Assembly: GCA_037179385.1 (NCBI GenBank)
Contig: CM074189.1
Location: 25,915,648 to 25,979,647 of the forward strand
DNA from: Holothuria scabra
Lineage: Eukaryota; Echinodermata; Holothuroidea; Aspidochirotida; Holothuriidae
Reading direction: 5' to 3'
Length of the DNA: 64,000 bases
Shown here: piece after piece, positions 46,325 to 57,400 of the stretch
Layout of the letters: each line of letters begins with the position of its first letter
How positions within the stretch are numbered: position 1 is the stretch's first letter
Position numbers and translations under genes: made by a program
Notes under the pieces: model-generated
What the model was told of the DNA's origin: nothing
The model's database searches: none
What the model saw: the letters and a program-made list of their open reading frames with translations, nothing else

Positions 46325-48222
46325 CAGGGACATCGATTATGGGGGGTGGGCACAGGGGGACATGCCCCCCAACACTTTTTTGGTGGATGGGACACTAAAG
46401 TAAAAGTCCCCCCCCCCCCTAACTTTTTGTGGCCGGAAACTTAAAAGTTAGATTCTACTAAAAAATACTATACATGTAGGTTATGGATGATAACGATCGA
46501 TCAATAATTACACGTTTATACTTTGCAAATCCTCAAAACTTTTCGCGCTCCGCGCGCTTGCAGTCTCATTGGTGTGGTTTTTTTTTCACTTGAATATCAA
46601 ATATACATTATTTATCTGTCTCTATGATTCAGTGTCGATTGTGCATAGGGCAGCAGGTAAGGAACACAACATTTAGGAATTTGAAAAAGAGGAATCGTCC
46701 CCTACTATGTTTTAATGAAATTTGTAATCTTTAGTGAATGACCAGCATGGCAGGTTTGACACATTTTAAGGAAAATATTTCGGTGCACAGTCTGCATGCA
46801 ACTTTTTCAGAAAAATAAATGAGTTCAAATGCAAAATTTAGACACGAGCACATCACACATTAATTCGTATAGCGATTCGACCATTTCGTATTTAGACCAT
46901 TATTAGAGAAGTAAAATTACACTGATTTTGCTAGATTAGAGAATTCAATCTGGAATAAGCGGTACGCCTCCATCCTCTTTCTGCAAATAGTGCATGATGA
47001 GGTATCGTTCTTAACTTCGAAAGGACATATTTTAATGTTTTTTGTACCAACAATCTTACACCGGTAGGCTTAGGCAACGGTGTCTCAGTAACACCAGTGG
47101 GTACCAAATACCACCCCCTCCCCCGATCTCTGATTTTTCTGCAATTGATTGAAGTGTGCTTTGATCATTTTATGGATTTTGCCTTCTTTCATCAAAATGG
47201 TTGCTTTTTTATTAGAACTTTTGTACAAATCCTTCGCAAACTACCACAGTTTTCGTTGTGATTCTTTTTACTTGTAGAGTATACCTGGTATTTAAATTCA
47301 CATTGACCCTATAGTCCGTTGAAGTAATTACCCACACTTTCAAGATCAGGTTTTAAAAATTTTGGAGTATCCTCAAGTCAAAAATTATAGTGAAACATTA
47401 AGCATCATTTTGCATCTGGGCCCCTTTTTCAGACACCCAGTGGCGTAGCTACAGGGGGAAGGCGACCCTAAAGAAATGAAAAATTCGGAAATTTGCCAGT
47501 TGTGAAACCAGTTTACAATTTGGTTGTGACAACTCATGAAATCCAAATTTTCCCCAATAAGAGCTCCATATTCGTCATGAGTTGTTCCAAAAACAAACAA
47601 AAAAATCGCGCGCCGAAAATTGAAATCATAGGCAGAAGTCTCGCTCATACCTTCAGTTTGGTAAACTTTTCCGAGCTCTGGAGGTGACAAAATCGGGGAT
47701 TTGCTACATGTGACACCAGATCATCAAGTGACAACGGTGACAGCAGTGCTATTTTTATAAATTTTCTTTCATAAAACTCCAAATTTTCTGCAATATCAGC
47801 TTTTGACTCAAATTTTTGTCGGAGATCCTCTTTTCGTAGTCTTTAGAAAACATTAGGTGGCAAAAACGATCTTTGGTCGCCGCTCAATCTCAGATTTGCA
47901 AACAGGATATACAACTTCTTCAGTAATCCCCCAACTTTTCAAATTTCTTTACAGGAAACTCAGAATCCAACCTTTACTGCAATACAAGCTCCATTTTCAA
48001 ATATTCGGAAAAGGGACAAAGGTTTCCGCACGCTCCGCAAATTTCGTCCCTAGTACGGTGGTGTTCACACTAAAAAAATCGTAAAATTTTGATGGTAACC
48101 CACCCCCCCCCCCTCCCCTCGAAAAAAAATTGTAGCTAAGATGCTGTGGTCACCTTACCAGGACAGGAGAAAAAAATTCGGCCAGATGTCCCCCCACTTT
48201 GAAAATCAAATGGATGCCCCTG
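46325..48222. mobile_element. 1.9-kb hAT-type element with 8-bp target duplication
   Basis: Left end CAGGGACATCGATTATGGGG and right end, complement CAGGGGCATCCATTTGATTT, are inverted. Flanks CGTATACA (46317-46324) and AGTATACA (48223-48230) match at 7 of 8 positions, a hAT-type target duplication. Poly-C/G tracts lie just inside both ends. A different CAGTGGCG-ended element (47439-48153) appears nested in it. No intact transposase. Confidence 0.8.
47439..48153. mobile_element. Nested CAGTGGCG-ended hAT-type element
   Basis: Left end CAGTGGCGTAGCTACAGGGG; the right end GTAGCTAAGATGCTG is a decayed inverted copy. Flanks CAGACACC and TGGTCACC match at 5 of 8 positions. Inserted in 46325-48222. 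The interior frames (e.g. 47385-47690 minus, 47493-47687 plus) show no recognisable protein. Confidence 0.5.
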
Positions 48223-48351
48223 AGTATACAAACGAGCAAAGTCTATGAGATCTTTCAAGTCATGACGTCACGAAACGAACAAAGCTTTAAAGGGCTTCAT
48301 GAAGGGTAGTTCATGACGTTCTCCTAGTTCTCCTTCGAGGGTACAGTTATT

Positions 48352-48465
48352 TCATTGCCTGTTCCGAATGTCCCAAATAAACACACAAGTATTACAATCT
48401 CGTTTTCCTCTTTCTGAAATTTGTTGGAATAAGTTGTTTCTCCTGCTTTTCATGTCTTTGGCCCC
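48352..48465 (-). CDS. Possible last exon of the NACHT receptor gene
   Basis: A strong acceptor (TTACTTGTCTTTCAG|) precedes 48465. Read in phase 0 (joining 49295) it gives 37 residues ending in a TGA at 48352, with a basic middle (KSRRNN, ERGKR) and DCNTCVFIW near the end. Read in phase 2 (after the 26-bp segment) it stops after about 25 residues. No canonical AATAAA is visible on the minus strand close downstream, so the 3' end is uncertain. It sits just left of an array of AGAGTGA-type motifs. Confidence 0.33.
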   Translation of the reverse strand, partial: GAKDMKSRRNNLFQQISERGKRDCNTCVFIWDIRNRQ

Positions 48466-51400
48466 CTGAAAGACAAGTAAATCAATCAAAAGTAAACCAA
48501 ACACTTGATTGGACGAATAAAATTAAAAAATAAAAAAGGAAAGAAAAAATTATCACTTTTCAGAAGAGTGAGAGTTGACAAGTTTACTCCAAAAGAGTGA
48601 AAATTTACTCCACAAAAGTAAAATTCGCTCCTGAAAGAGCAAAGTTTCACTCTTGACGAAGTGCCCCCATGGACCACTCTTACAAAAAGAGTGATCCATG
48701 ATAGTACTCTTTAAAGAGTGAATTTTTCTTTTTTCGGAGAGAGTTTCATTACTCTTGGAATCAATGAGCACTTTAATGGTGTAAACTACACCTATCGCTC
48801 TATTAAAGAGTGACTAAATTCACTATTTGGTTTTTAGAGTGTACAAATAACTAAAGATCGTTAAATGTGGTAGTATTACTACAAGTTTATAGTGACAAAG
48901 TAATTAACCATTATGTGTAATAAAAAAAAAAGAAGTAATGATAATATTTAAATAAGAACAAATTACTTAGTGTATAAGTATTTTAGATGAATATTGACAC
49001 AGTGACGTCATTATACTACATTATAAGAATATTCTGTACAATCGTTTGATTGGCTATCGAAATATTTACCTCCACTCTCGTCGAAACTTTGCTAACTGTA
49101 GGAAAAATATAACAAAGTAAAGATTGATGTTATTATTTGCTTTGTATAAAGACATTTCAAGACTAGCTTTTTGTAAAATGATTTTTCGAAGTAACTAGAC
49201 ATTGTACCAATTTTCTGTTCACGAATGATCGAAAGGATTAATATTTGTTCGAATTATACAAATTTGTAATTTATATGAAAATATTAAGACCTACCTCATT
49301 CTGATATTCATCATCTGTAAGTGATATTGAATTTCCTTCCCTTTGGCTCTTTACCGATAGAGAAAAGAAAATCAATGAATTTTCCAGATTTATGTAAACT
49401 CGTGTTAATACATATTTTGATTGCTTAACAACCATTTCAGACGGCAAACTAGCAAAGGCCCTTTTAAAAAATACAAAAACTGCTGTACTTCCTGTACTCA
49501 AATATTAGGATGCAAGTACATGTAAGCAATTCGTACATGATTTTTATGAAAATTTATCCGCGAATATGATTTGCACAATTTAAAAAGCATTCTGGAACGA
49601 TTACAAATTTTCCATGAAATAAAAGCATGACAGATTTTTGAAATTCATATCGTGTCCCGAATATTTTCAGATCCCTGGCCTAAATTCTTGTACGATTTGG
49701 GGAGGCAGTCAATACCGCCCGGATTCCCTCATTCCACTCTAAAAAAATTGTGAAACTAAGGTGTCTTCAAATACACTCTGGGGCGACGAATGTTGCCGTT
49801 GAAAGTAAAAATTAGTGTTAAATATTTTATCTTTATTTTTATTTTTATTTTTACTTTCATTTTTTATTTTAAATAGTGATTTAGATATTAAAAAATGTCA
49901 TCGGTGAGGGGTTAATGGACTAAGTCCTCCTACATGCGCAACTGGATCAACCTCATATCATAAGATGAAGCTTCAACTCCCGCAAAAGTCAGTTTACCCA
50001 ATCAACTGTTGGAGAAGGAAATTTTCGACCCATTTTTACGTTTAAGAGTATAAGCTTGTAAAAAATAGCAAAAGACTTAAAGCAACATGTTGGTTCTCAT
50101 ACACTTAAAATTGAGATTATCTAGAGACGTATTTGAGTCCTGTTGTAAAATAAGTTTGCTTCATTCATACCTCCCATGATCCTGATGTTAAATTCAACTG
50201 AAGCCATGATTCTGTGCAACTCCAAACAACTAAAAAAAACAATCATCCCATTATTACGATACAGATAAATCAACTAACTTACATAATTATCACATTTATG
50301 CAGATTAGTCAAGTTACTTACATATCACATTTACAAAAATGAATGAATTAATTTACATATCACATTTACATAGATGAATCAAGTAACTTCAATATCACAT
50401 TAAGCATTTCAATAAACTCTGAGCTAGGAAAACACCGACTACATAAATATCCAATTAAAAATAATGTTTATAATGAAGGGCCATACATGCAAAAAGTACC
50501 TTTTATGTTTGTCTGATTGATATCTGACTCGTCGTGGGTTACTTTGATATACCGAGGCAGTAGGCAGCAGTCGAAGCTGGAAAAATAGCATTAAACATAA
50601 TAAACACTCTGACGTATCATTCAGTGTGCCATTTTTAACAATTCACGTGCAAAACACATGATAAAGTATACTTTATCTAAGAAACTTTATGTCAAAACAT
50701 ATGCGGACTTGATAATAGTTCTTAAAACTCATATGTAGACTACCGCGGCTTTTCATACTCCGTTACTTGTATTTCTTTTTTTTTTTTTAAATACAAATTG
50801 GTTTACAACATAAAGATAAAATCTAAAATGTACTCACCGTAAAACTTTCAATTCCAAACACTGAAAACAGAATCTTATTATATCTGTTACTTCTTGTTCA
50901 CTTAGTTCACGTCCTATTTCAGTTACACTAATCTCCTGGACTGAGCTTAAGTTTGAAAGTCTCATTCCAGATTTGAGATTGAGATTCCAAGTTTTAAGGT
51001 CAACCGATTTGATGCAATTTTCAACTGACACGCAGTTTATTTGAATCTGAAAAAGACAGCAATGGTAGATAAATAACTTGAGCACATTGTAAAAATGACT
51101 ATATCCCGACTAACCAGCTGAAGGTCTGTGAAATAATTATATGCAGTTTAACCTAATTCATTCTATTTTGCCATATTCAAATGGGATATGCCAATCATAA
51201 AGACCACTGGCGTAGCTAGGGTTTATGTCGCCCGGGGCAAGAAACGAAATTGCCGCCCCATCACTCAGTACAGCTTCCAAAGGATAATCTTATAAACATT
51301 TTCGCAGCTCAAGACGATAAAATACCTATTTCAATATCATGTTCATGGCAGGGTGGTGCCCTTTTTGTCAGGAGCGATGACTTTTTTACCCGACTCCAGA

Positions 51401-54400
51401 CCCCTAACCAAGGGATAATCTCTGCGATAGGCGTATCAGAGCATTTCAGAGACAGAAGATTTTCACCCGAAAACTGTAATTCTGCCCGAAAGATTGTCTA
51501 AGCGGAGCATCACCCATAGTTTGGCGAGGAGCGTACAGAAAATTTTGAAAAATCGTACCCTTTCGGCACCTGGAAGTGGCATTTCCAGGTTTAAAGAAAT
51601 ATCCGAGTAGCTGTTCCTCTCACTTATCTTTTGCAGAAAAGCGTGCACTCCAAACAAAATTTTACGCAGGGAGACCAAGCTAAGCGCCAGCATCATTTAG
51701 AGCGAAGCAAACAAAAATTTTTGAAAAATTCGCCTCTCAGATATCTGGAAATGGTGTACCACAGGCTTAGTCAGAGAATCTAAGCAGTCGCTGTTTGAGT
51801 TTTCGATTTCAATTATAGCACTTGAGGACTTTCCCGTCTGTCCGTGAAATTAATTTGGCAATTGAAAAGTTTTCGACCTTCTCCCAAATGTTTTACCATT
51901 TCGGGCAAAGTTTCTTCAAGCGTACAGTATGAAGTTTGGCTGATGATTCATACTGTACCTGTTTTACAAGCTACCCGAATGTGTTCCAAATATTTTTTAT
52001 CATTTTTATTTTCCATGGAAATTTTACTTTAAACATATATCGTTTTCTGCTTTGGGGGCATTGATTCGAAAGTATTAAAATAATCCTCCATTTTGGGCAT
52101 TATATTGTACAAGATATAAAAACAGGCTGAAGAATGATTGTTTTTTTTTAAGCGACGAGCTTCCCAAATGTGTCACGATTTTTTTTCTCTTTGATTTTTT
52201 CAAAATTTTTTGCCCTGATGAATGTTATACATTTTTTTTATTCTGGGCAAATGCTTGAAAGAATCTGGATATTTGACCATTTCGGGCATTGTGTTTTGAA
52301 AGACTGAGTGTGTAATAAAACCCACCATCCTATTGGAATGCCCGAATATGTACTGGATTTTTGGAACCTTGTTGATTTTCAAAATAAAAAATTTGCAGCG
52401 ACTATGACGTTTTCTTTCCACTTTTTTGGGCATGATATCTTTTAAAGATTCGGGCACCCTTAGGAATTTCAGCAAGTTGCTGTCCGACTTGTTTCAAATT
52501 CCGACTGGAGTTTTTCTAAATTCCTGCCCGAATTTTAGATTTTGCTGCTCTTTTTGGGGGCAGTCTCCCCTGTCCCCTTCCCGTCTCGTACGTCTATGGT
52601 CTCTACCCGACCATAGCATCAAAGTCTGCCCGATTTAGCAGGGTTTTGTTCAATTGGTGGGGCTTTTTGCAATACTCTCACCATCTTGTGAGAAAAACCA
52701 AACAGGTCACCGAAGCGACATTCAAGTTTATTAAGAGTACCAAAATCATCATGCGGATTAAGGCCGCGGACGATATTGGGAAACTTCCCGGAATGGTTTG
52801 GCTTTCTTTTTACTGTTCAAAATATATTTGAAAGTCTGGAGCTTATATATTGAAGAAATATTATGGCACAAAATCTGAAGATGTTCAAAATATATTTGAA
52901 AATCCGGAGCTTAAACATTGAGGCGATATTATGGCACAAAATCTGGAAAGTGTTCAAAATATATTTGAAAATCTGGAATTTATATATTGAGACAATATTA
53001 TGGCACATAATGTGAAGGACAATGGTTTTATTGGTAGACTGAGGAGAACTGAAAAATTGAAGTTTCATTAAAGATCAATTTGCCCGGACATTTGCCTAGA
53101 CTGGAGTTGGTTTTAAGTTTCATATTTTGTGGCACGGAAAAATTGAAACTCTTTTTCTCTCCTTTCTCTGGATGTTTGGAAATCTGGATCTTATATTGGG
53201 AAAAATGGATTTTCGTAAGGAAAATTTGGAATATTGAGTTTCCTTGAAATTTTTTTGTAAGCAAAATCGAGAAGATCGCCAGGAAGGGGTGGGACTGAAG
53301 TTAATCGGGCTAACTTCTGTTATCGGTTGAATGAAGGCTCCCCGACGAAACTAAATCCCCTCGAGGTGAAGCCATACCTACCGCCCCACTGGTGTCACCC
53401 TTTGCTCCGGGCAAATGATAAGCCCAACATTTGAATTAAGTGATTGACGCCCACTAAGGTGACCCACGGGCGGGGCACGGGGCAAGTTTCCCTTCAGCCT
53501 TTTCCCTCTAGCTACGCTACTGATAAGGGCATGGTCTCCTTAGGATATGATTACCATAGGTCTGCATGTAGACACGCTTTACTGAAAACACAAATTGGTC
53601 AAAGTGGTGTCTGAATTGATTAATCACGTTAGTCACTAATATTTAATTTATCTGTGATGATATCTTACTTGCAATTTTATAATATTTGAACCAAAGAATA
53701 CCAGTCAAAACTTGATCAAAGATGCATAATATTCACAACAAAATAGTTAAACTGGGTCAAATATTGGTTAGTCAACGTGATAAGTCAGTCCATGCACTGT
53801 GTAGCTAGTTTGTGCTTACTGTGTGTGGTTCTGGACAACGTTTTATTGAACATGCTTTTTTTAACATGAATGCAGTAGTCTTCAATTGCATCAAAACAAA
53901 AAATACAAAATAATCAGTTAAGTAAACACAGCAAGTGGCCGAGCAAATTCTCGACCACTAATATGACACAACCGAAATCGTGATCAATTGTGTGCTATTT
54001 TCGCTGAAAAAGTGATCTTCATAACGTGCAAACGCATACTTGATAACGTGTTCCTTGCTATAAACAAATCCGTACCATTAAGTGTTGGCCGTACTTAGTC
54101 GGTCATAACTAGGGTCCGTCAGCTTTAATATTTCAAATTCTTTGCTTAATTGTATCATGGTTTGTTTTAAACCAAAATACCTCTTGATTCCATCAAAATC
54201 ACAGAACATGAGTGTTCAACTTGGATGCAGATGATAAAATGAGTACGATGTGAGCGTGAAGGACGTGACATCGAAAATTTTGCTTCTTTTGAAGTAAACT
54301 GATAGTGTGAACTTCTCAGAATTGTTGGACTTTAACGTCAATCAAAGATCATTCAGAAATAAACAATTTGGCATTCTCTAAACCAAAACTATACTTGCAG

Positions 54401-57400
54401 TAATTACTGGAGGAGGATGGAGGAGACGAACCCATTTAACTACCCTGAACTTAACTTCGAGACAGTTATTTTTTTTTTTAAAAAAACATGAGTGTTGTGT
54501 CCTAATACAAAATTCTTCCAGCAGTAACAAAAGAGAACGCTTTAATATTATGTTTAGTAAGAATCACGCTAGCACGAAATAACAAAAGGTTAATTACTGA
54601 AACCTTTATCTTTATACATACACCACTTTTGAAACGGGTGATTAACAGATTGAACAAAATGCTTCTTAAGGTGCACGGGCAAGTAGCAAAGAAAACTACA
54701 TATTATTACAAAAATAAGGTTACACTACAAGAATTTTTCGGCTCTAATTTAGAATCAATGCCCACAGGTCAAGGTTATTGATGAAGGTTAGGGTTAAGTT
54801 TGTGGTTAGAATTAACCAAATTTGGGTTTGAAAAGCCGTTAAATGGCCAACCTAGAATAAGTGTCCCAAAACCATTGCTTATTTTGAGGGTTAGGGTTAA
54901 GTTTAGGGTGAAATTCAACCAATATCACGATTTTATGAAGACTTCCCTCACTCTCGGGCACTGATTCTAAACAAGTACCAATTTTTCTTAATGCCTCAAA
55001 ATATTATGGGGTGCATTTGATATAAATTATCCGATTTAAGATATTTGAGGGGACATGTCCACACATTCCTACTTTCCACGATCAATACACATACCGATAA
55101 GTCACACTTAACATATACTCTAACAAGGCGGCTGGATCTATATTTACATTTTCAATTATTACAAGGTACCTACCGCGTTGCTTGATGCAATTTCAAGTAA
55201 TTCAATCGTAGAGCGTTGTTGTAGCTGGCTGTCTTCATCACTGACAATGATGGGATCAGAACACAATCTCACTACTTGATCCTTGATATTCTCAACTCTA
55301 CCTTTCTGTTCCAAAATGCAAAGAATTTCAAACTGTTCGCTACTTTCGACCCCGCTTAGGTACTGCAGGATGTTATTAGCAGCAATCTCATTAAGGCCAC
55401 ATGCAAACCTGTAAAGATAGTTGAGTTCAAAGGGGTCCAACCTGTTCAATACTTGCTTTAAGAAAGGGGAGAAAGGTTTCGAAGCTATGTTTGACAAAGA
55501 ATGAGCTGCATACCATTCGCAGAATAGTTTGTGATAGAACCTTACATCTTTTCTGTATGGTTGATAGTATGAACTGCTGGATCCATTTTCTTCATCAAAA
55601 TCAAGAACATCTTCTTCGACCAGTATACCCACCCGTACGTAGTGTTCATAAAATTCTTTTCCCAATATTTGTGACAAACTTTCTTTTCTCCACACATTTC
55701 GTTTACTTCCACTACTCAAACTGTCCAACGCTTCCTGATCAAGAAGCTCGTGTCTCTTTTCAAATGACTTATAATTTACAATTTTTGCTTTGTCCTTTTT
55801 GTGGAGATGTCCGTGAAAACACCCAACCATGAAACGAAAGAAACTTGTTACCGATTGAAATTTTGTGAATTCATGTCTTTCATGGGTCATATGGGCAAAC
55901 ATAACAAAAAATAAAGGGACTTGACAAACATCGGCAAGGACAGGATTGTCTTTGAGGCGTTGTTTTATCTTCAAAGCAGCTTTGACGTTTTTGGAGACCA
56001 CTGCCTTGTTGATATATTTGTCACGTGCTAACTCGTCAAATCCAGTCAATCTGATGTGTTTAGTATTTGCAGCCAAATCATGTGGTATACAAGATGATCG
56101 TGTGGTAAGTATTACTGGAATTTGCTGAAACATATCCCTCCTAATGATGTGCATTATGTCCGTATCTTGCATTAAATCCTGATCAGAATATTCGTCGAAA
56201 CCGTCTAATATGACGAGTATTGAATTTGAAGGCATTTTTTGGATAATAGTTTCAATGTCTTCTTCATTAAGAGGAGAATCTCTCGGCAGTAGAAACTGTC
56301 GTATAGCTCTGTAGACTGACGTCACCCCGGACAACTGTCGCAGTCGGAGAAGAATAAGAACTTCCACGTTTAATAGTGGTGACTTGTCAACACGTTTACA
56401 CCAATCATATGCATATTGAAGTGTAAGAGTTGTTTTACCATAACCTGCATCTCCCTCTACTACTTTTCTCGTTGATTTTATTCGAGATTCTGATAGAATG
56501 TTATGATATGAATCTATCCTCTCCCATATTCCTTTATCGTTGAGGAATATGTCTGTTCCACCTTCAACATATACCTTATTTACACAGTATAATCTATCAC
56601 GAATGTAAGGGATTGGTTGTATGGCGTCGTAGAGGTCCTCGTATTTTCCTTTCAAACTTTCAACAAGTAAATCCATTTTATCTGTTACAGGAAGACAAAC
56701 ATTTCATAGAATATTTGACGAAATATTTTTTTCAATTAGTAAGTAAGTAAGAGGGGTTCGAGTAATAACAAGGGGGTGAGTCATGAAGGCTTACGTTTGG
56801 AGGGCAACTGACTGCAGAGTTAGTAGAGAGAAAAGCGCATTCATGGAAGAGTGCTACCAGCCGGGTTTGCAGTCTTGCAGCAGTAAGTCAAAGCACTAGA
56901 GCAACGAAGCACCGAGATAACAGTTATAGAGTACCAGTATATCTCAACCAATAAATTAAATTAATCGTGAAAGCGTTAGTTAGCGCTAATGTGAACTGTG
57001 TCTCCATTTTGCAAGAGGCTGCGTCTCCGGTTTCATTTTGACAATTCTGATGATTCAGACAATACCACTGTGCCTTTACATGGGCAATGTGAAAAAATGT
57101 TGCCCATTACCTTTGAAAAGATTGAAATTTAATAATAACTTGTGCATATGACGGGCATATGAAAGATACCATATAAAATTTGAGGGCGCTATTTGAACTT
57201 ACAGTCAAAGATATTATAAACGTAGAAACCAAACTCCTATCCCTAAACTGTTAGACCCGCTGACTCCTCAAGGAGGCCCAAACGGAGGGCCCAAAGTGTT
57301 GATCTGACATGCGCACAGTTCTAAACGCATGCATAGATGTAAGCCTGTGAAGATACCATAGAAACTGACCAATCAGTAAGTCAAGAACTTCAAACCGCGT

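Noticed and set aside
48352..48465. Possible poly(A) signal for the NACHT gene
   Set aside because: No AATAAA on the minus strand close downstream of 48352; only ATGAAATAAC, not a standard signal.
54780..54910. GGTTAGGGTTAAG twice, telomere-like
   Set aside because: Fewer than two TTAGGG units each; better explained as part of the inverted-repeat element at 54733-54992.
55491..55832. 113-codon plus frame opposite the NACHT exon
   Set aside because: Antisense shadow of the NACHT coding sequence.
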